NCBI GenBank assembly: GCA_946494435.1
Contig: CAMMBO010000001.1
Coordinates: forward strand, 6,318 to 70,317
From: an uncultured Mycoplasmatota bacterium
Lineage (GTDB): Bacteria > Bacillota_I > Bacilli_A > RF39 > UBA660
Length of the DNA stretch: 64,000 nucleotides
Direction: 5' to 3'
Shown in pieces: positions 35,362 to 43,654 of this stretch; within the stretch, counting starts at the first letter, position 1; each line of letters begins with the position of its first letter. The notes below the pieces were generated by a model, which had not been told where the DNA came from, did no database searches, and worked only from the letters and a program-made list of their open reading frames with translations. Made by a program: the position numbers and the translations under genes.

Positions 35362-37650
35362 TCAGACTGTTATCTCTTTCTTACCATTATACCAAGCATC
35401 AACAATAATAGGAGTAACCACTTCATCTATAACTTTATCAACCCTTCTCGCTCCGAACTTTTCATAATTACTTTCCTCTATAACTTTATCCACAATTGTT
35501 GGGGATATCTTTATCTTTAAATCTTTCTTTTTAAATCCTTCTATTAACACATTTAATCTTTTTTCCACAATTTTGTGAATAACATCACTACTTATATCAT
35601 TAAAGTAATAAATCTTACCTATTCGATTAACAAATTCCACACCTAAAAACTCTTCTATATCGACATTGTTCTTACTCTCTGTAAAACCTATAGAGTCATT
35701 AGAATACCCTAAATTAGTAGTCATAAACAAAAACACATTATCAAATCTAACCTTTCTACCTCGAGAGTCAGTCAAAACTCCTTCATCAAGCACTTGTAAA
35801 AACAGTTTCATAACTTCACTAGATGCTTTCTCTATCTCATCAAGTAATACCACAGAATGAGGATGCATTCTTATTGTATCAAGAATAGTTAAATGATTAT
35901 CAAAACCAACATAACCTGGAGGAGAACCAATAATCTTACTAACCGTATGAGCCTCTTTATATTCACTCATATCAAGTCTAATAAAATTAGATTCCCCATA
36001 TAGAAGTTTTGCAAACTCTTTTACTAATAAAGTCTTACCAACTCCAGTTCTACCGCAGAATAAAAAAGATTCTATATGCGGTTTTTCTTGAAAACCAAGT
36101 CTAACCTTCTTAACCCTATTACACAAATCAGTAATAATCTCATCTTGTCCTAAAACAGCCTTCTTTAAGTTTTTATCTAAATCATTTATAATCTTTCTAC
36201 TACTCTTATTAATCTCATAAACAGGTATCTTAGTCTTTAGATATATAACATCTGCCACCATTTCCTTAGTAATCTTTTTAGGCTTTCTCTTAGTCATTAA
36301 ATTAAGTTCTAACTCATTCTTCTTAGTAAGCAGTTCTTTTTCCTTTTCTTTATAAGTAGAAGCTAGATCAAAGTCTTGTTTAATAATCGCTTTCTTCTTA
36401 TTACTTATAACTTCTTGAAGCTTTGTATTGATTCTTAAAAGTTCCGTATCATTCTTACTTTCTAATAACGATGCCTTAGTACAAACTTCATCTAAGATAT
36501 CTATAGATTTATCAGGCTGATAATACTCATATATATAAGTACTAGAAAGCTCTACTATTAAATCTATAATATCATCACTAATACTAACAAAGTGATATGC
36601 TTCATACAAAGGCTTTAGTTTTTTTAATATTTCTTTAGTCTTATCTTTAGTAGGCTCTTCTATCATGATAATTTGAAATCTTCTATTCAAGGCTTTATCT
36701 TTTTCTATAAAGTTGTGATATTCATAAGTAGTAGTCGCTCCAATTAACTGTATCTTTCCTCTTGCTAAAGCAGGTTTAATAATGTTAGAGGCATCTATCG
36801 CCCCTTCCGCCCCACCTGCCCCTACTATCGTATGTACTTCATCAATAAAGACAATAATATCATCATTTTCTTCAAGTTCTTTTAATATCTTAGAAACTCT
36901 CTCTTCAAACTCCCCTCGATATTTTGTCCCTGCTACTAAATTAGCCATAGGAAGAGAAAGAATTGTTTTCCCTTTAAGAGGTTTAGGAACATTACCTTCT
37001 ACTATTCTTCTGGCAAGCTCTTCAACAATAGCCGTCTTACCTACTCCTGCTTCTCCAATTAGTAAAGGATTATTCTTACCTCTTCGACATAATATTTCTA
37101 TTAGACTTTTAATCTCATCATCTCTTCCTATAACAGGGTCAACTTCATTACCCACTACTTTTTTATTAAGATTAACAGCAAAGTCCTCTACAAGTAACTT
37201 CTTATGTATCGCTTTATTACTAACTTTAGAATCTTTTGATATAGAATTATATATCTCATCAACATCTATATTAAGACCAATCAAAAGCCTAATCGCTACT
37301 CCTTCTCCTTCTTCAAGTATTGCTAGCAGCAACTCATTAACACTTACTTCTACTTCACCTTTTTCTTTACTATTTAGTATCGCCGTCTCTATTACTCTCT
37401 TTAACAAAGGAGTATATAAAAACCACTGATTTGCATTCTTACCAACTCCAACTATTCTTATAAGTTCACTCTTAAACACTTCATAAGTTATGTTGTAAGA
37501 AGCTAATACTTTAGTTATCTCTAAATCCTTCATTGAAAGTATCGAAAGAAATAAATGCTCACTTCCAACATAAGGATGTCTTAAATTATTCATCTCTTTT
37601 TTAGCAAGTATCAAAGCTTTCTGTGCTTCTTCACTAAATCTTGAAAACAT
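35362..37650 (-). CDS. clpC: ATP-dependent Clp protease ATP-binding subunit ClpC
   Basis: ClpC is a two-ring AAA+ unfoldase for ClpP. The 762-residue protein has the double Clp N-domain (MFSRFSEEAQKALILAKKEM), the first AAA module with GEAGVGKTAIVEELA and FIDEVHTIVGAG, a UVR-like/middle coiled region (NTKLQEVISNKKKAIIKQDFDLAS), and the second AAA module with GRTGVGKTLLVKEFA and LLDEIEKAS. It is ~50 residues shorter than Bacillus ClpC. The start at 37650 follows GGAGGAATTTT. The usual ctsR-mcsA-mcsB upstream genes are absent and I see no clear CtsR-type operator, so control must be different. Confidence 0.95.
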   Translation of the reverse strand: MFSRFSEEAQKALILAKKEMNNLRHPYVGSEHLFLSILSMKDLEITKVLASYNITYEVFKSELIRIVGVGKNANQWFLYTPLLKRVIETAILNSKEKGEVEVSVNELLLAILEEGEGVAIRLLIGLNIDVDEIYNSISKDSKVSNKAIHKKLLVEDFAVNLNKKVVGNEVDPVIGRDDEIKSLIEILCRRGKNNPLLIGEAGVGKTAIVEELARRIVEGNVPKPLKGKTILSLPMANLVAGTKYRGEFEERVSKILKELEENDDIIVFIDEVHTIVGAGGAEGAIDASNIIKPALARGKIQLIGATTTYEYHNFIEKDKALNRRFQIIMIEEPTKDKTKEILKKLKPLYEAYHFVSISDDIIDLIVELSSTYIYEYYQPDKSIDILDEVCTKASLLESKNDTELLRINTKLQEVISNKKKAIIKQDFDLASTYKEKEKELLTKKNELELNLMTKRKPKKITKEMVADVIYLKTKIPVYEINKSSRKIINDLDKNLKKAVLGQDEIITDLCNRVKKVRLGFQEKPHIESFLFCGRTGVGKTLLVKEFAKLLYGESNFIRLDMSEYKEAHTVSKIIGSPPGYVGFDNHLTILDTIRMHPHSVVLLDEIEKASSEVMKLFLQVLDEGVLTDSRGRKVRFDNVFLFMTTNLGYSNDSIGFTESKNNVDIEEFLGVEFVNRIGKIYYFNDISSDVIHKIVEKRLNVLIEGFKKKDLKIKISPTIVDKVIEESNYEKFGARRVDKVIDEVVTPIIVDAWYNGKKEITV

Positions 37651-37671
37651 AAAATTCCTCCAATCAATATT

Positions 37672-37701
37672 ATTGTAAAGATTTTTACTTACTTTAATCA
37701 A
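37672..37701 (-). promoter_or_regulatory. Promoter of clpC
   Basis: Minus-strand TTGATT (37701-37696), 18 bases, then TACAAT (37677-37672), about 20 bases upstream of the clpC ATG. No CtsR (GGTCAAA) direct repeat or CIRCE element was seen around it. Confidence 0.5.
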
Positions 37702-37726
37702 GAAATAGAAGCCCCAAAAAACTGAC

Positions 37727-37748
37727 AAAAAAAAGACCCCTAAGGGTC
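37727..37748 (-). terminator. Intrinsic terminator after the YfcC-type carrier gene
   Basis: Minus-strand GACCC (37748-37744), TTAG loop and GGGTC (37739-37735), then eight T (37734-37727). It lies between the carrier gene (ends 37757) and clpC. Confidence 0.85.
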
Positions 37749-37756
37749 AATAATTA

Positions 37757-39187
37757 CTAAATTACTAGTAATAATACTGTAAATACTATAAATGCTAATA
37801 CAAGTAAAGCTACTAATAATTTCCAAATATACTTAAACCAATCTTTATAAGAAGTATTAGTATAAGCAAGAGTTAACATAAGTGGAATACTAGTAGGTGC
37901 TACTAGAGTAACAATACCATATAAGCTCTGGAATATTACAGCAATAAGTTGATAGTTATTAGTATCAGTAACAACACTTACAAAGTATGGTAACACACTA
38001 TAGAATGCATAAAGTGGATCACCATTAAAGATACTAGAAATAACTACAACTAAACCAGTAGTAAAGATATTAAATCCTTTAGTTAATCCTAAAATAAATT
38101 TATAGATAACTAATTGATATGGATCATAAGTAGTAAGTACTAAACATGTATAGATTAGTATTACAATTAAAGCAGGTACTAATGCTTTTTTAACACCTTT
38201 ACCAAATCCATCAAATACATCATCCCATTTAATTTTATAAACAAATTTAAGGATAATGATAGCAAGTAACATTAGAGTTACTAGCTCTACTAAAGTCCAA
38301 TATCCAAAAGCACTGATTGCCCCTAAAATCTTACCAAAGATAGGGAAACCAAATAATTCAAACTCTGTAATAGCAGTAGTTACATCATCAAATAAAGTTA
38401 TACCGAAAGCACTATTCCAAGGAATAAAACCTAAAATTGTAACTATTAGCATTAAATCTAAGATTAAAACTAATGGCCATACTCTAACTTTATGTTTTTT
38501 ACCTTTATCTTTGTCTTTAGCTTTCTCAACCTTAACTTCCTCTGGGATAAATTCTTCTTTATCATCACACTTTTTAGTACTAGCTTTCTTACCAAATTTT
38601 AATGTAAATAAAGCTAGCATTACTACACCTAATACTAAAAGAACAATTTTAGCCCAAATCAAATCTGTAAGTTCTACTGATAAGTATTGTTGTAATACTT
38701 GAGTTGTATTATAAGAAAATGTTGTTCCCATTAAACCTACAGCAACACTACCTGCAGTAACAGCAGTAGCAGCTACTTTATTGTATCCCATCATAAGTAC
38801 TAAAGAAATAACAAATGGGAATAACATTAACAATGCTAATTGTAGTCCTGCAAATGAAGTTAAAAATGCAAATAAAGCCATAATAACAACAAGGCATATT
38901 ACTTCTTTACCTTTAAACTTCTTAACTAGACTATCTAGCATTCTTCTATATGCTCCAGTTTTATATAAAACACCATAGAAACCACCAACAACTAATACAA
39001 ATAGAGCAACATAACCAAAGTAACCAAATACAGTTGATTGATATGATAAAATATCGAATAATCCAACTTGATATCTACCAAGTTCTGTATACTCAGTTTG
39101 ATAAGTTGCACAAGGTAAAATCCATGTTAGTAAAGCAAATAAAAGTAATGTTATAATAACAACTTTAAGTGTATTATGCTTTTTCAT
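37757..39187 (-). CDS. YfcC/DcuC-superfamily membrane transporter
   Basis: A 476-residue integral membrane protein with about 12 helices and a basic/acidic cytoplasmic loop in the middle (KKASTKKCDDKEEFIPEEVK). The N-terminus LLLFALLTWILPCATYQTEY resembles the YfcC family in the DcuC (C4-dicarboxylate) / basic amino-acid antiporter superfamily; the paired SFAGLQLALLMLFP and APTSIPLMLTLAY re-entrant-like segments fit. The substrate cannot be deduced. GAAGGAGAG precedes the ATG at 39187, and a strong promoter is at 39211-39239. A terminator follows. Confidence 0.7.
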   Translation of the reverse strand: MKKHNTLKVVIITLLLFALLTWILPCATYQTEYTELGRYQVGLFDILSYQSTVFGYFGYVALFVLVVGGFYGVLYKTGAYRRMLDSLVKKFKGKEVICLVVIMALFAFLTSFAGLQLALLMLFPFVISLVLMMGYNKVAATAVTAGSVAVGLMGTTFSYNTTQVLQQYLSVELTDLIWAKIVLLVLGVVMLALFTLKFGKKASTKKCDDKEEFIPEEVKVEKAKDKDKGKKHKVRVWPLVLILDLMLIVTILGFIPWNSAFGITLFDDVTTAITEFELFGFPIFGKILGAISAFGYWTLVELVTLMLLAIIILKFVYKIKWDDVFDGFGKGVKKALVPALIVILIYTCLVLTTYDPYQLVIYKFILGLTKGFNIFTTGLVVVISSIFNGDPLYAFYSVLPYFVSVVTDTNNYQLIAVIFQSLYGIVTLVAPTSIPLMLTLAYTNTSYKDWFKYIWKLLVALLVLAFIVFTVLLLVI

Positions 39188-39210
39188 ATCTTTCTCTCCT
39201 TCCAACTATA

Positions 39211-39239
39211 ATTATACGAAGAATTCCTTTAGTTTACAA
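39211..39239 (-). promoter_or_regulatory. Promoter of the YfcC-type carrier gene
   Basis: Minus-strand TTGTAA (39239-39234), a 17-base spacer and a perfect TATAAT (39216-39211) precede the gene by ~25 bases. Confidence 0.75.
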
Positions 39240-39276
39240 GCTTTTGACGACTTTTTTTGTGAAACTTTTGTGAATT

Positions 39277-39948
39277 TTATAATTTATCAAAAAAGGCTTT
39301 AAATAATCTCTTAGAATATTCATCATCTAAATTAGATTCAGGATGCCACTGTACACCTAATATAAAGTTTTTATCTTTAAGTTCCACACCTTCTATAAGT
39401 TCATCACTACTCCTAGCACAGACCAAAGTATTATCAAATTCTGGAACATGATAACTATGTCTAGAATTAACCCATATCTCTTTCTCACCTATAATAGAAT
39501 AAAGTTTACTATTCTTATCGATAATAACTGAATGAACATAATTCTTAGTAGGTTCTAAATGATTGATAGAGGTATTATTTTTGATAGTATTATCATAACC
39601 TATTCTCTTATCCCCACTTAATACTTTACTTAAAGCTTGCATACCTAAACATATAGCAAATAATGGTTTATCACACCTAATTGCATAATCAATTACTATT
39701 TCATCCAACTGATACCAAGTATCTCCTCCAGGTAATATAAACCCATCACAGTTTTTTAGAACCCTCTCTAAATCTTTAAGCTCTTCTTCACTATAAAAAT
39801 TTTTACAAGACAAGTCATCCTTACCAACAGGTAATATTAATAAAGGAATACCCCCAAATTTCGTAACAGCAAGTCTAACTTCTTCTACACAAATAATATT
39901 AGCATCTCCACTATATAACCTTCCTACAATACCAATAATAGGTTTAAT
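39277..39948 (-). CDS. Class I glutamine amidotransferase-like hydrolase (peptidase C26)
   Basis: A 223-residue peptidase C26/PuuD-type gamma-glutamyl hydrolase. The nucleophile is the Cys in FAICLGMQAL (about 100) and the catalytic His-Glu pair lies in GVQWHPESNLD near 205. Relatives hydrolyse gamma-glutamyl-GABA or similar amides. GAGGTG lies six bases before an ATT at 39948 that gives the typical family N-terminus (M)KPIIGIVGR; the in-frame GTG at 39957 overlaps the binding site and has none of its own. I therefore use ATT, as for the DUF1016 gene, with the GTG as alternative. The 20 bases upstream hold an intrinsic terminator. Confidence 0.85.
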   Translation of the reverse strand: MKPIIGIVGRLYSGDANIICVEEVRLAVTKFGGIPLLILPVGKDDLSCKNFYSEEELKDLERVLKNCDGFILPGGDTWYQLDEIVIDYAIRCDKPLFAICLGMQALSKVLSGDKRIGYDNTIKNNTSINHLEPTKNYVHSVIIDKNSKLYSIIGEKEIWVNSRHSYHVPEFDNTLVCARSSDELIEGVELKDKNFILGVQWHPESNLDDEYSKRLFKAFFDKL

Positions 39949-39971
39949 CTTAATCACCTCAAAATAAGATA

Positions 39972-40004
39972 TGAAAAAAGATAAGAATATTTAACTCTTA
40001 TCTT
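39972..40004 (-). terminator. Intrinsic terminator in the lysS-GATase gap
   Basis: Minus-strand AAGATAAGA (40004-39996), a nine-base loop and TCTTATCTT (39986-39978), then TTTT. It would stop leftward transcripts (lysS operon) before the amidotransferase-like gene. Confidence 0.75.
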
Positions 40005-40018
40005 AACGATTTAACAAA

Positions 40019-40047
40019 TTGACATACAAGATATACTATAATATAAT
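40019..40047 (+). promoter_or_regulatory. Consensus SigA promoter with no protein gene behind it
   Basis: Plus-strand TTGACA (40019-40024), 17-base spacer and TATAAT (40042-40047) match the consensus at all 12 positions. No plus-strand open reading frame follows, which points to an RNA gene. Confidence 0.8.
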
Positions 40048-40053
40048 AACTTT

Positions 40054-40173
40054 CAGAAAGAAGAAATATCTATTAATAATTATATTTACTTCTTTTATAA
40101 AACTCGTACCGCTATTCGTTTAGGACGTTAGTATGAGGCTTAGTACATCATACGTAGTGGCAGAGTTTTTTTT
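40054..40173 (+). ncRNA. Putative structured small RNA ending in an intrinsic terminator
   Basis: Downstream of the consensus promoter come a first hairpin (AAAGAAG ... CTTCTTT), then a nested structure: AAAACTC ... GAGTTTT closing, CCGCTA / TAGTGG with a G-U pair inside it, and two inner hairpins, CGT TTAGG ACG and GTATGA ... TCATAC. The outer GAGTTTTTTTT serves as terminator. The expected transcript is ~120 bases and no ribosome binding site or long reading frame is present. I could not match it to a known family (6S, SRP, tmRNA, RNase P or a riboswitch). On the minus strand the same hairpin could also end lysS transcription, so part of the structure may serve both. Confidence 0.55.
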
Positions 40174-40182
40174 ATTTTAAAT

Positions 40183-41676
40183 CTACTTCTCAATAGGCTT
40201 CATTGTAGGAAATAATATAACATCACGAATACTATCTTGTTCTGTAAAGAACATTATAAGTCTATCTATTCCATAACCTACACCACCAGCAGGAGGCATA
40301 CCATATTCTAAAGCTTCAATAAAGTCCATATCTATATCATTCGCTTCAGCATTACCTAAATTCTTTTCTTTTAATTGTTCTTCAAATCTATCTAACTGGT
40401 CATCTGGATCATTTAACTCAGTATAAGCATTAGCCATTTCTCTACCTGCAATAAATAATTCAAATCTATCCACAAATCTAGGATCATCTTTATTTTTCTT
40501 AGTAAGTGGAGAAATCTCTACTGGATGTCCATATAAGAAAGTTGGTTGAATTAAAGTTTCCTCTACATACTTTTCAAAGAAAAGATTTATGATATGTCCT
40601 ACGGTCTTTTCATGTTCTTGAACTTCAATATTATGTTCTTTTGCAAGCTCCAAAGCCTCATCAACACTCATTTCTTTTTTAAAGTCAATGCCTGTTTTCT
40701 CTTTAATTGCATCAACCATACTAATTCTCTTCCATGGTCCTTTTAAGTTAATATCTTGATTATTCCAATGATAATCCATCTTACCAATAACATTCTCAGC
40801 AATATTAACAAACATCTTTTCTGTTAAATCCATCATACCCTCTAAATCAGAATAAGCTTCATAAACTTCCATAAGAGTAAACTCTGGATTATGTTTAGGA
40901 TCCATTCCCTCATTTCTAAAGACACGACCTATTTCATAAACCTTTTCCATACCTCCAACTAAAAGTCTTTTTAAAGGTAATTCTAAGGCAATTCTAAGGT
41001 ACATATCTAAGTCTTGACTATTATGATGAGTAACAAAAGGACGAGCTGAAGCACCGGTTAACAACGTTGATAAAACAGGTGTCTCTACTTCAACAAAGTC
41101 TCTATTATCTAAAAAGCTTTGAATAGAACGAATAATCTTAGGTCTTAAAAAAGCAACACGTCTAGACTCATCATTCATCATTAAATCAACATAACGTCTT
41201 CTATATCTTTCCTCAACATCAGTAAGTCCATGAAACTTCTCAGGAAGTGGTCTTAAAGCTTTAACTAAAGGTGTATATTCTAAACACTTAATAGTTACTT
41301 CTCCTGTTCTTGTCTTCATAACCTTACCATAAACACCAACAATATCCCCAATATCAGCAGACTTAAACAATGTATAGATATCTTCTCCTACATCATTAAT
41401 TGATATATATACTTGAATAGAACCACTCTTATCTTTAATAGAGAAAAATGAAGCTTTACCCATCTTTCTAATAAACATAATTCTACCAGCCACTTTAACA
41501 GTATCAGTCATACTATCAAAAGCATCATGGTCTACACTTTCATACTTTTCTTTAACATCATTAGCATAATCACTTCTATCATATCTACTACCAAAAGGAT
41601 CATAACCTAATTCTCTTAACTTAAGAGCTTTATCTCTTCTAACTAATTCCTGTTCTGTTAATTTTCGCTCGTGCAT
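40183..41676 (-). CDS. lysS: Lysyl-tRNA synthetase (class II)
   Basis: A 497-residue class II LysRS. The N-terminal OB-fold anticodon domain is at 50-155 (VAGRIMFIRKMGKASFFSIKD). Motif 1 is in FLDNRDFVEVETPVL, motif 2 in YEIGRVFRNEGMDPKHNPEFT, and motif 3 in GGVGYGIDRLIMF near the C-terminus. AAGGAGG precedes the ATG at 41676. Its first 19 bases overlap the upstream RDD gene, and dusB lies before that, as in Bacillus (dusB-lysS) apart from the inserted RDD gene. No T-box was found. Confidence 0.97.
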   Translation of the reverse strand: MHERKLTEQELVRRDKALKLRELGYDPFGSRYDRSDYANDVKEKYESVDHDAFDSMTDTVKVAGRIMFIRKMGKASFFSIKDKSGSIQVYISINDVGEDIYTLFKSADIGDIVGVYGKVMKTRTGEVTIKCLEYTPLVKALRPLPEKFHGLTDVEERYRRRYVDLMMNDESRRVAFLRPKIIRSIQSFLDNRDFVEVETPVLSTLLTGASARPFVTHHNSQDLDMYLRIALELPLKRLLVGGMEKVYEIGRVFRNEGMDPKHNPEFTLMEVYEAYSDLEGMMDLTEKMFVNIAENVIGKMDYHWNNQDINLKGPWKRISMVDAIKEKTGIDFKKEMSVDEALELAKEHNIEVQEHEKTVGHIINLFFEKYVEETLIQPTFLYGHPVEISPLTKKNKDDPRFVDRFELFIAGREMANAYTELNDPDDQLDRFEEQLKEKNLGNAEANDIDMDFIEALEYGMPPAGGVGYGIDRLIMFFTEQDSIRDVILFPTMKPIEK

Positions 41677-42368
41677 AAAACATCCTCCTTCACTGTATCT
41701 GCAACTACAACTTCAGTCTTAGCAACTTTATCGTGTAATCCTTGTGCATTCTTAGTAAATGCTATCATTATTAAACTAATAATAAGTACTATATATTGAA
41801 TACTACTAACAAGACTACTAGCACTTAAAAAGATATTTTTACTTAAGAATAGTACTAAAATAACATTAATAATATTAACTAAAATACTATTATTAATCAT
41901 CCCTCTAATAAGTAAATCATTCATAGATAGTTCTGTATCATTAGTTTTCTTAATTTTAATTTTCATTAACTTCTTACCAAAAGTCTGCCCATTATTATAA
42001 CATGGATAAACAACATAGTAAAGTAGACTTATAACAATAGTGACAATAGAAACAATAACTGTTTGTCTAGAAATATCATAACTTAAGTCTACCATCTGAT
42101 TAACATACTCTTCCATAGAAACAGTTCCTTCAACATAACCTTCTAAAACTCTATTTTGTTCTTCATAAAGCTTAGTAGCTGTATCATTAACAGGAACAAA
42201 CATTGTAATAAGAGAAGTTATCATACTAATAAGTACTAAATCTATTAGAAAAGCAAGTACTCTCTGACTAAACATTGCCTTAATATCAGGACTTTTCCTA
42301 AGCTTATTATCTTCTTTTACTTTCTCTTCTTCCTCTTTAATTTTATCATAAACATTTCTCTTTTTCAT
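41658..42368 (-). CDS. RDD-family membrane protein
   Basis: A 236-residue protein with a charged N-terminal tail (KIKEEEEKVKEDNKLRKS) and four hydrophobic helices. SQRVLAFLIDLVLISMI is the RDD-box (Arg...Asp) in helix 1, and YPCYNNGQTFGKKLMKIKIKK before the third helix is the usual second block. RDD proteins are of mixed, mostly unknown function; some assist Na+/H+ exchange. It overlaps lysS by 19 bases and dusB by 23, so all three are translated as an operon. AGGAGG precedes the ATG. Confidence 0.8.
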   Translation of the reverse strand: MKKRNVYDKIKEEEEKVKEDNKLRKSPDIKAMFSQRVLAFLIDLVLISMITSLITMFVPVNDTATKLYEEQNRVLEGYVEGTVSMEEYVNQMVDLSYDISRQTVIVSIVTIVISLLYYVVYPCYNNGQTFGKKLMKIKIKKTNDTELSMNDLLIRGMINNSILVNIINVILVLFLSKNIFLSASSLVSSIQYIVLIISLIMIAFTKNAQGLHDKVAKTEVVVADTVKEDVLCTSEN

Positions 42369-43335
42369 AAAGTTCCTCCTTAAACTCTTCTAATACTTGT
42401 AGTATATCACATATCTTAGTCATTTTATAAATTTTATTTTTAACATCATTACTTCCTTTAACACCCTTTAGATACCATCCTACATGACTTCTTATTTCAA
42501 GTACTGCCTGCTTCTCACTTTTTAAGTCACTTAACATCTTTAAATGTTTAATACACATATCTATTTTATCATTAGTTGTAGGTAGTGTATAAGGTTTTCC
42601 TTCAAGATATAATACAGTATTTCTAATAAGCCAAGGATTACCTAAAGCAGCTCTTCCAATCATAACTGCATCACACCCCGTAAAATCTAACATTTCTTTT
42701 GCTTTCTCAGGACTAGTAACATCACCATTACCAATTACTGAAATTTTAACACTATTTTTAACATCACGAATTATATTCCAATCAGCTTTACCAGAATAAC
42801 CTTGACTTCTCGTTCTCCCATGGACAGTAATAGCACTAGCACCTGCTTCTTCACAAATTTTCGCAATCTCAATAGCATTTATATGATTAGCGTCCCATCC
42901 ACTACGTATTTTAACTGTAACAGGACATTTAACAGCATTTACCACAGCCTTAACTATCTCTTTTACTTTATTAGGATTTTTAAGCAAGGCACTACCTGCT
43001 TGGGCTCTTAAAGCCACTTTAGGAACAGGACACCCCATATTAATATCAATAATATCAGGTCTCATTTCTTTCTCAATATATTTAGCAGCCTCTACAAAGC
43101 TATCTACATCACTACCAAATATCTGTTGTGCGATAGGGCGTTCAACATCTTCCATATAAAGCATATCGATAGTTTTCTTATTATCATAACATATAGCCTT
43201 ATCACTAACCATCTCAGCATAGATAAGTCCACATCCCATTTCTTTAACTATCTTACGATAAGCACTATTACAAATACCTGCCATAGGAGCAAGAACAACT
43301 CTATTTTCTATTTCAACATTACCTATTTTCCACAT
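42346..43335 (-). CDS. dusB: tRNA-dihydrouridine synthase
   Basis: The 329-residue flavoenzyme reduces uridines of the tRNA D-loop. The TIM-barrel shows VVLAPMAGICNSAYRKI, DINMGCPVPKV with the catalytic Cys, TVHGRTRSQGYSGKADW and VIGNGDVTSPEKAKEML for FMN binding. TGTTGGGTGATT lies before the ATG at 43335. It leads the dusB-RDD-lysS run. The region upstream contains the promoter of an antisense-like plus-strand RNA, see the toxin-antitoxin entry. Confidence 0.93.
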   Translation of the reverse strand: MWKIGNVEIENRVVLAPMAGICNSAYRKIVKEMGCGLIYAEMVSDKAICYDNKKTIDMLYMEDVERPIAQQIFGSDVDSFVEAAKYIEKEMRPDIIDINMGCPVPKVALRAQAGSALLKNPNKVKEIVKAVVNAVKCPVTVKIRSGWDANHINAIEIAKICEEAGASAITVHGRTRSQGYSGKADWNIIRDVKNSVKISVIGNGDVTSPEKAKEMLDFTGCDAVMIGRAALGNPWLIRNTVLYLEGKPYTLPTTNDKIDMCIKHLKMLSDLKSEKQAVLEIRSHVGWYLKGVKGSNDVKNKIYKMTKICDILQVLEEFKEELYEKEKCL

Positions 43336-43352
43336 ATAAAATCACCCAACAC

Positions 43353-43381
43353 TTGCAAAATATAAACTTTTGTGTTACTAT
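43353..43381 (+). promoter_or_regulatory. Promoter of the plus-strand antitoxin RNA candidate
   Basis: TTGCAA (43353-43358), 17-base spacer and TACTAT (43376-43381), in the dusB-toxin gap and directed toward the toxin 3' end. It could also belong to an unknown plus-strand RNA. Confidence 0.5.
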
Positions 43382-43387
43382 GAATAT

Positions 43388-43514
43388 GTAAAAGAAATTT
43401 ACATAAACTATTAAGGGAACATTTAGCATTGGATAACTAGATGTCTACCCCCAAAAATATTTAATTAAAGGTGATAGACATTAATCTTTATAAAAGATTA
43501 AGTGTCTTTTTTTA
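43388..43514 (+). ncRNA. Putative antisense RNA antitoxin
   Basis: A ~127-base plus-strand RNA is bounded by the promoter at 43353-43381 and an intrinsic terminator (GACATTAATC...GATTAAGTGTC then seven T, 43477-43514). It has no open reading frame. Its 3' part is complementary to the 3' end of the toxin message, including the last codons and the 13-base sequence at 43440-43452 that can pair with the toxin leader. This is the convergent layout of txpA/RatA-type systems. No direct evidence of function exists. Confidence 0.5.
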
Positions 43515-43626
43515 TTTCTGTTATTAGAAAAATAACGAGGAACAAAATGATACAGACATAACGTAATACCTTTAATATAAATACACGTTTCTTCATCTAT
43601 ATCAAACCTCCTTTCCGGAGGTAGAC
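43440..43626. repeat. 13-bp inverted repeat at the two ends of the toxin message
   Basis: GATGTCTACCCCC at 43440-43452 and its near-complement GGAGGTAGACACC at ~43614-43626 flank the toxin transcript. In the minus-strand RNA the 5' GGTGTCTACCTCC and 3' GGGGGTAGACATC can pair over 13 bases with only wobble exceptions, the 5'-3' long-distance pairing known from type I toxin mRNAs. Confidence 0.6.
43498..43596 (-). CDS. Candidate type I toxin, 32-residue membrane peptide
   Basis: The ATG at 43596-43594 begins a 32-residue peptide, MKKRVFILKVLRYVC at the N-terminus, a hydrophobic stretch about 14-25 and a charged tail EIKKDT, the form of small membrane-depolarising toxins of type I systems. The message has AAAGGAGG ten bases before the ATG, but ACCTCC just before it can pair with GGAGGT around a GGAAA loop, hiding the site. 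A promoter (TTGTAT-17-TATAAT) lies upstream, and a 13-base match links the 5' and 3' ends. Three features therefore agree with type I control. Its relation to a known toxin family cannot be judged by eye. Confidence 0.6.
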   Translation of the reverse strand: MKKRVFILKVLRYVCIILFLVIFLITEIKKDT

Positions 43627-43654
43627 ACCCTACTACTAAAATTCCCTTAGACAT

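Noticed and set aside
36782..37429. 215-codon plus-strand reading frame opposite clpC
   Set aside because: It mirrors the AT-rich, Ser/Leu-rich complement of the conserved ClpC sequence and has no binding site; the clpC frame is well conserved.
37651..37756. CtsR or HrcA operator before clpC
   Set aside because: The GGTCAAA direct repeat and the CIRCE inverted repeat were both looked for and not found; GGGTC there is the terminator of the upstream gene.
38256..38702. 148-codon plus-strand reading frame inside the YfcC-type carrier gene
   Set aside because: It is the antisense of transmembrane helices; the carrier frame has promoter, binding site and terminator.
39972..40004. Riboswitch upstream of the amidotransferase-like gene
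   Set aside because: The only structure visible is a simple intrinsic terminator; no known aptamer consensus was seen.
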